Positions 44,007 to 52,640 of a stretch of DNA of 64,000 bases are shown here, piece after piece. The stretch spans positions 15,479 through 79,478 of the forward strand of contig JAZUKE010000085.1 of NCBI GenBank assembly GCA_045643125.1, read 5' to 3'. A program made the position numbers and the translations under genes. The stretch's first letter is position 1; every line of letters begins with the position of its first letter. The notes below the pieces were generated by a model. The model made no database searches and was not told where the DNA came from. It was given only the letters and a program-made list of their open reading frames with translations. Source of the stretch: UBA1206 sp045643125 (GTDB lineage: Bacteria; Bacillota; Clostridia; Oscillospirales; CAG-382).

Positions 44007-45362
44007 TCACTTGTTTTTATCTCTCATCAATCTTTCGAGTATCACGAACGCCGCGATGGCGAGTACGAATTCGGCGACGAGCTGCGCGTAGGCAAGACCG
44101 TACATCGGGAAAAGTCTGTCAAGCACGAAAAGCGCGGGTATTTCAAGCACGACCTTTCGCAGTATCGCAAAGATGAGCGACTGCTTGCCCATTCCGCACG
44201 CCTGAAAGATGCCTACCGCGAGGAAATCGAAGAACAAAAACGGAAGCGCGACAGACGCACCGCGTAAAAACGCTCCGCCGTATTCCACGACTTCGCCGTT
44301 TTCCATAAACATTTTTATTATCGGCGACGGGAAGAAGAACACCACGGCGGTCGCCGCAACGGTGAACGCACCCGCGACAAGCTCGGTAAAGCGGATCGTG
44401 TCCTTCATACGCTTTCGGTCGCCCGACGAGAAATTGTAGCCGACGAGCGGCATTATCCCCTGCCCGATACCCATTGAAACGTAAAGCGGCACCATTGCCA
44501 CCTTGTGGGTGATGCCCATTGCCGAGACCGCGTTGTCGCCGTAGGCGGACATAAAGTTGTTCAGCACCGTCATTCCGGTGACGTTGAGCAGGTTTTGTAT
44601 CGACGCGGGAACGCCCACGCCGAACACGCCCGTGAATATCCTTTTGTTGATGCGCAGATTCTTTATCGAAATGCTGACGAAGGTGTCGCCTCTTTTAAGT
44701 ACGAGATAGACGAAGAAATAAAGGCAGGCGACGCAGTTGGAGATCAGCGTTGCAAGTCCTGCACCGGACGCGCCCATACCAAGCCCCCAATCCATTATGA
44801 AAAACGGATCGAGCAGCATATTCAGCGCGCAGCCGCTCATAGTGCCTATGCTGGCGTGCAGCGCCGCGCCCTCGGAACGGACGAGGTTTGCCATTACGAC
44901 GTTAAGCATCGACGGTATCGCGCCGAGAGTCACCGTCCAGAACAGATATCCGGCGGTAGATGCGGAGTTGGTCGGGTTTGCGCCGAGGATGTGAAGCAGT
45001 CCCGGTCTGAACAGAGTCGCCGCAAGCGAAAATGCGATGCCGCAGAAAAGCGCACCGTAAAAGCCGAGAGCGGAGCTGCGTTTGACCGAGTCGTAGTCCT
45101 TTGCGCCGAGTGAACGGCTCATCATACTTGAACATCCCGTGCCGAACAGGTTTGTCACGGCGTTGAACGCGAGAAGCACGGGAGCGGCAAGCGTCACCGC
45201 GCTCGTCTCGACGGGATCGTTGAGTTTGCCGACAAAATATGTATCGGCAAGGTTATACAGCACCATAACGAGGCAAGCCGCCACGGTGGGAATGGCGAGC
45301 GACGCGACCGCTTTGGGTACCGGCGTGCGCTCGAAAAGTTCTTCTTTGGAGTTGTTTTTCAT
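44007..45362 (-). CDS. MATE-family multidrug/toxin efflux transporter
   Basis: This 451-residue protein has 12 hydrophobic segments. Family phrases are LASLAIPTVAACLVMVLYNLADTYFVGKL and GTGCSSMMSRSLGAKDYD near the start, then ASIQNLLNVTGMTVLNNFM and GIGQGIMPLVGYNFSSGD after the midpoint. It is probably a Na+- or H+-driven exporter of cationic or lipophilic compounds. It is the last gene of a four-gene minus-strand run starting at 48635. Confidence 0.93.
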   Translation of the reverse strand: MKNNSKEELFERTPVPKAVASLAIPTVAACLVMVLYNLADTYFVGKLNDPVETSAVTLAAPVLLAFNAVTNLFGTGCSSMMSRSLGAKDYDSVKRSSALGFYGALFCGIAFSLAATLFRPGLLHILGANPTNSASTAGYLFWTVTLGAIPSMLNVVMANLVRSEGAALHASIGTMSGCALNMLLDPFFIMDWGLGMGASGAGLATLISNCVACLYFFVYLVLKRGDTFVSISIKNLRINKRIFTGVFGVGVPASIQNLLNVTGMTVLNNFMSAYGDNAVSAMGITHKVAMVPLYVSMGIGQGIMPLVGYNFSSGDRKRMKDTIRFTELVAGAFTVAATAVVFFFPSPIIKMFMENGEVVEYGGAFLRGASVALPFLFFDFLAVGIFQACGMGKQSLIFAILRKVVLEIPALFVLDRLFPMYGLAYAQLVAEFVLAIAAFVILERLMRDKNK

Positions 45363-45377
45363 TGCGTGTTTCTTTCT

Positions 45378-46136
45378 TTAATCGAATAGTCTGTACTTGG
45401 TATAAGCGAAATATTCGCGGACGTAGTAGAACGGGACGAGTAAGAGCTTGCCCGTGCTGCCCATTGTGTATATATCGGAAAATCCGTACTTTTCCGCGAT
45501 AAGGGAAGCACGGAAAAGGTGGAACGAGGACGAAACGACGGTTATCTTTGAGTTCTCGCTTCCGCCGTTTTCTTTTATCAGCTCAAGCGAATACTTAAAA
45601 TTTTCGTCCGTGGACGTGCTTTTTTCCTCCGTGAGTATCCGTTCCTCGGCGATCCCGAGTGACAGAAGCATTCTCCGCGCCGCGATCCCTTCGGAGATCT
45701 GTTCGTCGTTCCCCTTTCCGCCCGTCGTTATGACGACGGATGCCGGGTTCTCGGCAAGATAAGACGCGGCAAGCCGTATCCTTTCGGCAAACTCCATTGA
45801 CGGAGTTTCGCCGTTCACCTTTGCGCCGAGGATTATGACGTAATCGGAATCGTCGGTTTCTTTTCCCCGGGACGCATAGATTATCCGCGCTTCGCACACG
45901 GCGAAGTCGGCAAAAATGACGGCAAAGAGAGTAAGAAGCACTATTTTCGTGACCATTCCCGTCTTTTTTATCCTTTCCCAAAAATATGAAAGCAGTATGA
46001 GTGCGGCACCGACGGCAATAAAAACGTAGGCGAACGGTCTGTACAGCCCGACACAGACGCCGTAAAAAGCAATGAGCGAGCCGAGAAGCGCGACTGCCGT
46101 GCGGAAAACACCGTAAGCTCTGATCCTTTTTTTCAC
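45378..46136 (-). CDS. YdcF/ElyC-family membrane protein (DUF218)
   Basis: The protein has ~252 residues with GTG start at 46136, chosen because GAAAGGAG lies 7 bases before it; longer in-frame starts lie inside or against the upstream gene. Three N-terminal hydrophobic segments (about 8-75) precede a DUF218 domain: DYVIILGAKVNGETPS, VVITTGGKGNDEQISEG, EEKSTSTDENFKYS and ITVVSSSFHLFRA. Relatives (SanA, ElyC, YdcF) are envelope proteins of uncertain activity. It lies in an operon between the serine hydrolase and the MATE exporter. Confidence 0.87.
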   Translation of the reverse strand: MKKRIRAYGVFRTAVALLGSLIAFYGVCVGLYRPFAYVFIAVGAALILLSYFWERIKKTGMVTKIVLLTLFAVIFADFAVCEARIIYASRGKETDDSDYVIILGAKVNGETPSMEFAERIRLAASYLAENPASVVITTGGKGNDEQISEGIAARRMLLSLGIAEERILTEEKSTSTDENFKYSLELIKENGGSENSKITVVSSSFHLFRASLIAEKYGFSDIYTMGSTGKLLLVPFYYVREYFAYTKYRLFD

Positions 46137-46177
46137 TGTTGCTCCTTTCGATATGTATTCGATATTCATATCCGTTT

Positions 46178-46915
46178 TCATATTACCGGACGCTCTTTTC
46201 CGAGGGAAACAAGCCCGCATTTTGCCATAAGGAATTCGGCATCGTCCACAGCCTTGCCGCGGGTGAAAACTGCGGCGAACATATACTTTCCGTCTTCGTT
46301 CTTTATTACGCCTATCTCGTTCAGCACTCCGTCGATGCTGCCGCCTTTGCCGTAAAATTCGACGTTTTTGTCGTAAACATATTTCATAATGCCGTTGAGT
46401 GACTTGTATCTGCCCATAATTTCGCGTCCCATCGGGTATGAAAGCACATACTTCATCGCTTTGAGGCAGTCGGAAGCGCACGACAGATTGTCGTGCCCTT
46501 TCTTTATCGCGTCGTAGTCGAGCATCTTTCTGCCGACGACGGTGCATTCGGTTTGCAATACGTCACGGCAGAACGTGTTGAGTTCATCAAATCCGGCATC
46601 CTCAAAAAGCATATTCGTCGCGGTGTTGTCGCTGTTTGCCATCATAAAGATAAGCAGTTCTTTCACCGATGCGTAAGTAAGCCCAAGCTCCGTCACCGTG
46701 CTGAATTCGATGTGCTTTTCCGTGGGGATATCAATCACGCGGTCAAAGTCCTTTTCGTAAGTCAGATAGTACGCCAGCACGAACGTCTTGATGACGCTTG
46801 CCGTCATAAAACACTTGTGCGCGTTGTGCGAAACGATATCTTCCCCGCCTTCGAGCGGACATATAAGCACGCCGTTGTCGCCGCAGAAATACCCGCTTAA
46901 ATCTATTTTGCCCAT
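46178..46915 (-). CDS. Class A beta-lactamase-fold serine hydrolase without signal peptide
   Basis: The protein has 245 residues starting MGKIDLSGYFCGD (ATG 46915, AAAGGAG before it). It carries the three penicillin-recognising motifs: SxxK in TASVIKTF, SDN in MMANSDNTATNML, and KGG in YGKGGSIDG. The omega-loop Glu typical of true class A beta-lactamases is not obvious. No signal peptide or membrane segment is present, so it would be cytoplasmic, which argues against a role as a secreted resistance enzyme. It could be an esterase or a peptidase acting on muropeptides. It lies 19 bases after the phosphoesterase gene. Confidence 0.85.
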   Translation of the reverse strand: MGKIDLSGYFCGDNGVLICPLEGGEDIVSHNAHKCFMTASVIKTFVLAYYLTYEKDFDRVIDIPTEKHIEFSTVTELGLTYASVKELLIFMMANSDNTATNMLFEDAGFDELNTFCRDVLQTECTVVGRKMLDYDAIKKGHDNLSCASDCLKAMKYVLSYPMGREIMGRYKSLNGIMKYVYDKNVEFYGKGGSIDGVLNEIGVIKNEDGKYMFAAVFTRGKAVDDAEFLMAKCGLVSLGKERPVI

Positions 46916-46934
46916 ACCAAAAACTCCTTTATAA

Positions 46935-48635
46935 TTATTTAATAGGAAACGCAAACTGCGCGGCGGCGCACCATTTTTCGCTTACGAATTCCCTGCCGCG
47001 AAGCAGTATGTAGTCCTCGTATACTTCGATATAATATCCTTCGGAGCCGCCCGTGGAATCGTTGTCGTCCGTCCACAGATAGCCTACCGCACCGCAGTTG
47101 ACGAACGAAGCGTCGCTTCCGTTCCCGTAGGACACGGGACCTTCGCTTTCAAACGTCCAATGCGTGTGTCCCGTGAAAAGTATGGCGTTCGGGTATTCCC
47201 CGAGTATTTTGCGCAGTCTTGTGTTTGCGCCCGAAAAGCCGTACCAATACTGAACGTCGGGGTCTTTTGAATAGAACGAGCCCGACACCGTTTCGACAAG
47301 CGGCTGATGCATAAACAGATATACCGGCTTTTCTTTGCCGACGGACGCAAGCTCGTTTTCGAGCCAGTCGAGCTGCGACGTGTGCATCACGCCTTCGCCT
47401 ACCTGCTCGTCCGAGCCGAGGACGATGAATTTCGTGCCTTCAAGCTCCACGGAATAATGCACGCCGGGCATACCCGTGTACTTTTTGAACATTTCGACCT
47501 GGCTCGTATACGTTCCGTTGAACACAAGATCGTGATTCCCGACGGTGAAATATATCGGGATTTCCGAATCCTCCATACCCTCGTCAATGGTTTTGAAGAG
47601 CAGTTCGTAGTTCTCGACCGTTCCCTTGTCGGTGTTGTCGCCGACGGTGAAAATGGCGATGCTTTCGGGAGCGAGAGCGTTTATTTCGCGCAGCGCGGTC
47701 TTGAGGTGCGATATGTGCGCGGCTCTGTCACTTGTGATATGCAGGTCGGTAAGCACCGAGAAACGATAAAGCAGCTTTGAATCTGTCAGCTTGAGCGTGC
47801 CGTCGGCGGAAACGTAAAGCGGAGCGGATTCGCCCTCTTTGACTTTTATTTCGATCCCATCGGCGTCTTCCGGCATAAACAGGCAGTCGTTGAAGCTGAT
47901 GACGAATTTTTCGCCGCCCTTATGCTTCGTTTGCGCTATGGGCGCGTAGGAAGAGACGGCTTTGTTCCCGCTGCTCCAGCTCACGATATAGGTAAGCTCC
48001 TTTTCACTCGACGGAGTTATTTCGACATACGCTTTACCGACGCCGTTATTCTTTTCGGAATGATATACCGCGTCCGACACGCCGTAATCGGTTTTGTCTT
48101 CGGAAAGTATTATGATGCTCACGCGGTCAAGCACGTCGTAGCCGTCGTTGTCGCAAAGGTAAATGTCATAGCATCCGCCCTCTTTGAGAGCGCCTGCGTT
48201 GAATGTCAGCGTGCCGTTTCCCACCGAATACTGCCACACGAGCGAGTTCATCGAACCCGGCTCGACGAATTCGGGATAGATGCCTACCCAGTCGAGCTTG
48301 TCCGTGTTTTTATAATAGACCGTGATCTTTTCTTTGAGTGTGTATGTATCTTTATCCGTATAGATATACGGGTAGTCCGGCTCTGTCTCTTCGGAAACGA
48401 TGCTTTCTTCCGGCAGGCTTGCTTCTTCTGCGCTTTCCGCGGAACTTTCCGCGGAGCTTTCAGCCGGTATTTCCTCCGACATTGTGACGGATATTTCTTC
48501 TGACATTTCCGGAACGTAAACAGCGGAGTTTTCGCTTTCGGTTTTTGAGTTTTCGTTTTCGGTCATTGTGCATCCTCCCGCAAACAATATTCCCGCCGCA
48601 AGAAGCAGAGAGATGAGCCTTTTCTTTTTTACCAA
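46935..48635 (-). CDS. Secreted metallophosphoesterase lipoprotein
   Basis: The protein has 566 residues with a lipoprotein signal ending AGGC, then a Ser/Glu-rich linker. An N-terminal beta-rich region (about 95-270) resembles purple-acid-phosphatase-type N-terminal modules (LDWVGIYPEF). The calcineurin-like phosphoesterase domain runs from ~285: VLTDLHITS (first metal ligands), FTVGDNTDKG, FTVGNHDLVF and LFTGHTHWTF (GHxH). The substrate is unknown. It is the first gene of the operon with the serine hydrolase, YdcF and MATE genes, all envelope-facing except perhaps the hydrolase. Confidence 0.92.
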   Translation of the reverse strand: MVKKKRLISLLLAAGILFAGGCTMTENENSKTESENSAVYVPEMSEEISVTMSEEIPAESSAESSAESAEEASLPEESIVSEETEPDYPYIYTDKDTYTLKEKITVYYKNTDKLDWVGIYPEFVEPGSMNSLVWQYSVGNGTLTFNAGALKEGGCYDIYLCDNDGYDVLDRVSIIILSEDKTDYGVSDAVYHSEKNNGVGKAYVEITPSSEKELTYIVSWSSGNKAVSSYAPIAQTKHKGGEKFVISFNDCLFMPEDADGIEIKVKEGESAPLYVSADGTLKLTDSKLLYRFSVLTDLHITSDRAAHISHLKTALREINALAPESIAIFTVGDNTDKGTVENYELLFKTIDEGMEDSEIPIYFTVGNHDLVFNGTYTSQVEMFKKYTGMPGVHYSVELEGTKFIVLGSDEQVGEGVMHTSQLDWLENELASVGKEKPVYLFMHQPLVETVSGSFYSKDPDVQYWYGFSGANTRLRKILGEYPNAILFTGHTHWTFESEGPVSYGNGSDASFVNCGAVGYLWTDDNDSTGGSEGYYIEVYEDYILLRGREFVSEKWCAAAQFAFPIK

Positions 48636-48665
48636 AACAATACCACCTTTTTTGGGATTTTGTCT

Positions 48666-48694
48666 ATTATATCACAAATAAGTGAAAATAACAA
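48666..48694 (-). promoter_or_regulatory. Sigma-A promoter of the phosphoesterase operon, with a palindromic spacer
   Basis: On the minus strand TTGTTA (48694-48689), a 17-base spacer and TGATATAAT with -10 TATAAT (48671-48666). The spacer contains TCAC-(6)-GTGA, similar to the palindrome in the histidine-kinase promoter at 61937. Confidence 0.78.
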
Positions 48695-48717
48695 CAAAAT
48701 TATGTTAAATTTCAGTC

Positions 48718-48746
48718 TTGGAAAGAAGCGGCGGCGCGTATATAAT
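48718..48746 (+). promoter_or_regulatory. Sigma-A promoter of the antiporter gene
   Basis: TTGGAA (48718-48723), a 17-base spacer and TATAAT (48741-48746), ~38 bases before the ATG. It is divergent from the promoter at 48666. Confidence 0.75.
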
Positions 48747-48784
48747 ATTCAATGTAATGTTATGTTTTGTGAAGGTCACTGATT

Positions 48785-50062
48785 ATGGAAATTTTACTCA
48801 GTATTTCAATAGCTTTGATGGCGGGGCTTTTCGTGTCCCGTATAACGAGAAAATTCGGGCTTCCCGACGTTACGGCGTACCTTATCGCGGGTATCCTCGT
48901 CGGCCCGTTCTGTCTCGGACTGTTCGGAGTTGACGGGCTCGGATTCACGTCGCTTGAAAAGGTCGAGTCCCTCGGTCTTATCTCCAACGTGGCGCTCGGC
49001 TTCATCGCCTTTGCGATGGGCAACGAATTCCGCATCAGCCAGCTCAAATCAATAGGCAGGCAGGCGACGGTCGTTGCCGTGTTCCAGGCGCTCACCGCGA
49101 CGCTGTTCGTCGATATCGCGCTCATCGTTCTTCATTTCATAATCCCCGACGAGCTTACGATCGAAGCCGCGATAACGCTCGGCGCGATAGCCACCGCGAC
49201 CGCTCCGGCGGCGACGCTGATGGTAGTGCGTCAGTACAAGGCAAAAGGCCCGCCCACCGACATCCTGCTTCCGATCGTCGCACTTGACGACGCCGTGGGA
49301 CTTGTGGTGTTCGCCGTTTCGTTCGGCATCGCGGAATCGCTGACTTCCGGCAGGATAAGCGTCATCGGTACGGTCGTCGAGCCGCTTATCGAAATCGCTT
49401 CATCGCTGCTTCTCGGTTTCGTTATGGGACAGCTTTTCACGTTTTCCGAAAGGTTCTTCCATTCAAATTCAAAGCGTCTTTCGATCTCGATAACCTACGT
49501 TTTCCTCACCGTTGCGCTCTCTATGCTCGAATTTGAGATAGGCAGCGTGAGAATAGGCTTCTCTCCCCTGCTCGTGTGTATGATGCTCGGAACGGTGTTC
49601 TGCAACGAATGCGACTTTTCCGAGGAGCTTATGGAAAGGTGCGACAAATGGACGCATCCGCTGTTTGCGCTTTTCTTCGTCATAAGCGGTGCCGAGCTTG
49701 AGCTGAACGTGCTTGCGAAAGCCGCGGTAGTGGGCATCGGTTTGGTTTACATAATCTCGCGCTGTGCCGGCAAATATTTTGGTGCGCGTGTTTCGTCCGG
49801 CTTTATGGGCTGCTCGCCTACGATACGCAAGTACCTCGGCATAACGCTTTTCCCGCAGGCAGGCGTTGCGCTCGGTATGACGATAACCGCGCAGAATCTT
49901 CCCGGCAGCGGCTCGCTGATCCGCAACATAGTGCTTTTCTCGGTGCTGGTGTATGAGATCGTCGGCCCCGCGCTCACGAAGATGTCGCTGAAAAAAGCAG
50001 GCGAGATCTCTCCCCGCCCGGAATATGTGCCGAAAAAGGGAAAGACGGAAAAAGGACAGTAA
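48785..50062 (+). CDS. Cation:proton antiporter, CPA2 (Kef/NapA) family
   Basis: This 425-residue protein has about 12-13 hydrophobic segments. The N-terminal FGLPDVTAYLIAGILVGPFCLGLFG is the family's second-helix signature. AITLGAIATATAPAATLMV and LPIVALDDAVGLVVFAVSFG contain the paired acidic region of CPA2 exchangers. It stops after the membrane domain with a short charged tail, so it lacks the TrkA-N/C regulatory domains of Kef channels. It is likely a Na+/H+ or K+/H+ exchanger. Confidence 0.92.
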   Translation: MEILLSISIALMAGLFVSRITRKFGLPDVTAYLIAGILVGPFCLGLFGVDGLGFTSLEKVESLGLISNVALGFIAFAMGNEFRISQLKSIGRQATVVAVFQALTATLFVDIALIVLHFIIPDELTIEAAITLGAIATATAPAATLMVVRQYKAKGPPTDILLPIVALDDAVGLVVFAVSFGIAESLTSGRISVIGTVVEPLIEIASSLLLGFVMGQLFTFSERFFHSNSKRLSISITYVFLTVALSMLEFEIGSVRIGFSPLLVCMMLGTVFCNECDFSEELMERCDKWTHPLFALFFVISGAELELNVLAKAAVVGIGLVYIISRCAGKYFGARVSSGFMGCSPTIRKYLGITLFPQAGVALGMTITAQNLPGSGSLIRNIVLFSVLVYEIVGPALTKMSLKKAGEISPRPEYVPKKGKTEKGQ

Positions 50063-50096
50063 GTTTTCAGTTTTCAGTTTTCAGTTTTCAGAAGAA
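50062..50096 (+). repeat. Tandem heptanucleotide repeat GTTTTCA
   Basis: Four head-to-tail copies of (A)GTTTTCA follow directly after the antiporter stop. The same unit appears twice near 63711-63726. Confidence 0.85.
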
Positions 50097-50154
50097 TGGA
50101 AAAATGACAGCTTTTTGCGGCTGTCATTTTCTTTATATTCTTTCCAATCGAAGA

Positions 50155-50293
50155 AATTATTTTCACGCTTCCGCGTGAAAATAATCACCTCAATGTTGCG
50201 AAGCAACATATCATATCGCAGCGCGATATATCATACGCCGCAGGCGTATATCATATTGCCTTAAGGCAATATATCATTTCGCGTCAGCGATAA
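50155..50293. repeat. Array of six different short hairpins with constant ATATCAT spacers
   Basis: Between the antiporter and the dockerin-like gene there are six consecutive palindromes: TTTTCACGC/GCGTGAAAA, TGTTGC/GCAACA, ATCGC/GCGAT, ATACGCC/GGCGTAT, ATTGCC/GGCAAT and TTCGCG-TCA-GCGA. They are mostly separated by ATATCAT or ATATCATxx. Each stem differs in sequence but keeps its pairing, and the loops are only 1-4 bases. This is not CRISPR: there is no conserved repeat with unique spacers. Function is unknown. Confidence 0.8.
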
Positions 50294-51385
50294 TCAGTCC
50301 GCGAGCGGATATTTGTCAGGTCTCATCGTATGGCGAAGGAGATGCACCGCATCGTCGGTATCGGTATTGCCGTCGCCGTTCATATCGCCGCTTTGCTCCA
50401 AAGGGTACCGCAGCGGACGCATCGTGTGGCGGAGAAGGTACGCCGCATCGGACGCATTGACGGCTCTGTCGCCGTTGACGTCGCCGCGGATATACAGACG
50501 CCTCATATAGGTCATCGAAGCGTACCCCTCGATACCGTTATATTCGACGTGCGCCCACTTCCCGTTTGCCTTCGTCACCTTGAAGATCCCGTCCGCGGGA
50601 ATACTGCCGAGAGCGGCAAAAGACGTCCCGTGCCCCGAACGTATCGTCAGCGTGCCGGACACGTTGTCGGTGGTGTAAACTCCGGCGTATTTCTCCACAC
50701 AGCCGCATTTTTCGCGGTCTGCGTAAGCCGAAATATGTACCGGTGAGTTTCTGACGTCGGAGTCGTTGAAATATATCTTGTGCTTGCGGATGTAATTGTG
50801 TCCGTAGGTGCCGTATTCCCAGTTGGAGTCAAGCACGTTCACGCCGTCCGAATCCACCGAAATTACTATCGCCGAATGGTTGAGCGACGATTTGTAAGCG
50901 GTCGTGTCCCACCTGAGGTTGTCCCCGATATGGGCGTGATCCTTCATTTCCTCATAGTTGAATCTGTACGTCCCGACGGGCTCAAGGGCAACGACGGAAT
51001 CGACGCTTTCCGCGAAAATGTACCACGACGCAAACTCCGCGAAAGCGTAGCACGACCATCCGTCGGAATCGAATCCGCTTGTGTGGGGCGGATATTGACG
51101 GATATCCGTTTCGCCGAATTCTTCGATGAACCACGACGATCTGATTACCTTTGAAAGACGGCACTTTTCGCATACGCTGTTCCCGCAGTCGGAGCAGTCG
51201 GTGGTGAAGCGTTTGCCGCGCAGTTTAGAAAACAGCTCGTCGATACGTTCAAGGATCTCGTCGTCGGTGTAAACGTGCGTCTCCTGCGCGTCGTTTTTTG
51301 CTTTTTCTTTCGCCGCCTGCGGCATCAGCACGAAAAGCGGCAGCAGAGAGAGCGCAAGAAAGAACGGCAGTATTTTCTTTTTCAT
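50294..51385 (-). CDS. Secreted protein with cysteine-peptidase-like, SH3 and dockerin-like domains
   Basis: The protein has 363 residues. The signal peptide ends near MPQAA. About 45-215 contains a CxxC-rich segment (DCSDCGNSVCEKC), then DGWSCYAFAEFASWY and LNHSAIVISVDSDGVNVLDSNW. This Cys-His-Asn order is like NlpC/P60 or CHAP amidases. About 235-300 is a bacterial SH3-like domain (LTIRSGHGTSFAALGSIPADG, then GIEGYASMTYM). The C-terminal ~65 residues are two dockerin-type repeats, each GD(V/M)NGD followed by a DAxxLLRHTMRP helix. Dockerins bind cohesins on scaffoldins; none is in this window. It follows the M42 peptidase gene by 3 bases. Confidence 0.82.
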   Translation of the reverse strand: MKKKILPFFLALSLLPLFVLMPQAAKEKAKNDAQETHVYTDDEILERIDELFSKLRGKRFTTDCSDCGNSVCEKCRLSKVIRSSWFIEEFGETDIRQYPPHTSGFDSDGWSCYAFAEFASWYIFAESVDSVVALEPVGTYRFNYEEMKDHAHIGDNLRWDTTAYKSSLNHSAIVISVDSDGVNVLDSNWEYGTYGHNYIRKHKIYFNDSDVRNSPVHISAYADREKCGCVEKYAGVYTTDNVSGTLTIRSGHGTSFAALGSIPADGIFKVTKANGKWAHVEYNGIEGYASMTYMRRLYIRGDVNGDRAVNASDAAYLLRHTMRPLRYPLEQSGDMNGDGNTDTDDAVHLLRHTMRPDKYPLAD

Positions 51386-51388
51386 AAT

Positions 51389-52423
51389 TCAGTCAACGTA
51401 GCCTTTGAGGACTTTGAGCGTGTTGAACACGCCGTCGATGTGGCTTCTTTCGTAGCCGTGGCTTGCGTAAACGCCGGAGCCGATAAGCCCGTGGCGGATA
51501 TCGCTGCCCGCTTTGAGCGTGGCTTCAACGTCGGAGGAATAGTGCGGGTAAACGTCGAGCGCGTAGTCGGCGCCCTCTTTCTTTGCCGCGTCTATCAGCT
51601 TGGTAACGACGTCGTAGCTGTACGGGCCGCCCGAGTCCTTGACGCAGATGGAGACCTGCTTTTCGGTGCAGTTGAGTCCGTCGCCGACGCAGCCCATATC
51701 GACGCTTATCGCCTCGGTAACGCCGTCCGGCAGAGACGCCGAGCCGCCGTGACCGACTTCCTCGTACACGGTGACGTGGACGTACACCTTTCTTTCGGGG
51801 GCGATGCCGTTGTCGCGCAGATATTTTGCGTAGGCAAGCAGTATGCCGACGGAGAGCTTGTCGTCGAGGAAGCGGCTTTTTATGTAGCCGGACGAGGTGA
51901 CGCGCGTCCTCGGCTCGAAGCACACGATGTCGCCGACCTCGATCCCGAGGGAGCGGGTGTCGGAAGCGGACTTCACGTCCTCGTCAAGCACGACCTCGGT
52001 GGTACCAAATGTCCTCTGCGTGGAGGAATAGTCGTCGTTGACGTGAACTGACGCATTCTTTATCTGGAGCGTGCCTTCGTAAACCTTGCCGCCGCGAGTG
52101 TAAACGCGGACGTTTTCGGTCTCGCCGTTTTCGGCTTTCATACCGCCGAGAGGCGTGACGCGGAGCCTGCCGTTTGATTTCACCTCGGCGACCATCGCGC
52201 CGAGCGTGTCGGTGTGGGCTTCGAGAAGCAGACCGTCGTTTTCGTCTTTTCCTCCGAGATATGCGAGAACTCCGCCCTTGCGGGTATATTCCGCTTTGAA
52301 GCCGAAGGACTCAAACTGCGTTTTCACCCATTCGGCAGCGGCAGCGGTGTAGCCCGACGGACTGTCTATGGCGAGCAGCTCCTTTGTTTTCTCGACGGCG
52401 TAAAGCGCGTATTCTTTTTTCAT
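51389..52423 (-). CDS. M42-family metallo-aminopeptidase
   Basis: The protein has 344 residues. Metal ligands and signature are visible: LLEAHTDTLGAMVAEVKSNGRLRVTPLGGM near 65-95, SRFLDDKLSVGILLAYAKYL (bridging Asp), HVTVYEEVGHGG (catalytic Glu pair) and ISVDMGCVGDGLN. M42 peptidases (PepA/TET, FrvX-like) are cytoplasmic di-metal aminopeptidases. It is the first gene of a two-gene operon with the dockerin-like protein. Confidence 0.94.
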   Translation of the reverse strand: MKKEYALYAVEKTKELLAIDSPSGYTAAAAEWVKTQFESFGFKAEYTRKGGVLAYLGGKDENDGLLLEAHTDTLGAMVAEVKSNGRLRVTPLGGMKAENGETENVRVYTRGGKVYEGTLQIKNASVHVNDDYSSTQRTFGTTEVVLDEDVKSASDTRSLGIEVGDIVCFEPRTRVTSSGYIKSRFLDDKLSVGILLAYAKYLRDNGIAPERKVYVHVTVYEEVGHGGSASLPDGVTEAISVDMGCVGDGLNCTEKQVSICVKDSGGPYSYDVVTKLIDAAKKEGADYALDVYPHYSSDVEATLKAGSDIRHGLIGSGVYASHGYERSHIDGVFNTLKVLKGYVD

Positions 52424-52457
52424 ATAACATCATTCCTTTGTTTTTTGTCTTTTTTTC

Positions 52458-52486
52458 ATTATATCATCATATATTCTTCAAGTCAA
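52458..52486 (-). promoter_or_regulatory. Sigma-A promoter of the M42 peptidase operon
   Basis: On the minus strand TTGACT (52486-52481), a 17-base spacer and TGATATAAT with -10 TATAAT (52463-52458), ~35 bases before the ATG. Confidence 0.82.
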
Positions 52487-52508
52487 TCCGATTTTTGGGA
52501 AAAAACGC

Positions 52509-52537
52509 TTGACAACGCGGACGGAAAATGCTATACT
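52509..52537 (+). promoter_or_regulatory. Consensus sigma-A promoter of the tRNA-like gene
   Basis: TTGACA (52509-52514), a 17-base spacer and extended -10 TGCTATACT with TATACT at 52532-52537. The tRNA-like sequence begins ~18 bases after the expected start site. Confidence 0.88.
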
Positions 52538-52561
52538 GCACGCGTTAGATAAAATAACGAT

Positions 52562-52637
52562 GGGGGCGTAGCACAGTTGGGAGAGGGATGGGTCCGCAAC
52601 GCATAGGTCAAGGGTTCGAGCCCCTCCGTCTCCACCA
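52562..52637 (+). tRNA. Atypical alanine-type tRNA, anticodon CGC by position
   Basis: The sequence is exactly 76 nt and aligns base for base with the standard cloverleaf, including D-loop AGTTGGGA, T-loop TTCGAGC and an encoded CCA end. The acceptor stem pairs with a G3:U70 wobble, the alanine identity element. Positions 34-36 are CGC (codon GCG). However, every other stem is damaged: D stem A12/A23 and G10/G25, anticodon stem G30/G40, T stem A49/C65. The normally invariant U33 is C. It may be a decaying tRNA-Ala copy or a tRNA-like RNA with another role. Its promoter and terminator are intact. Confidence 0.65.
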
Positions 52638-52640
52638 AAC

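Noticed and set aside
46137..46547. Longer form of the YdcF-like protein
   Set aside because: The extension overlaps the serine hydrolase gene and lacks a ribosome site; the GTG at 46136 has a strong one.
50155..50293. Possible CRISPR array
   Set aside because: Units are ~20 bases with changing palindromes and constant spacers, the opposite of CRISPR organisation, and no cas genes are near.
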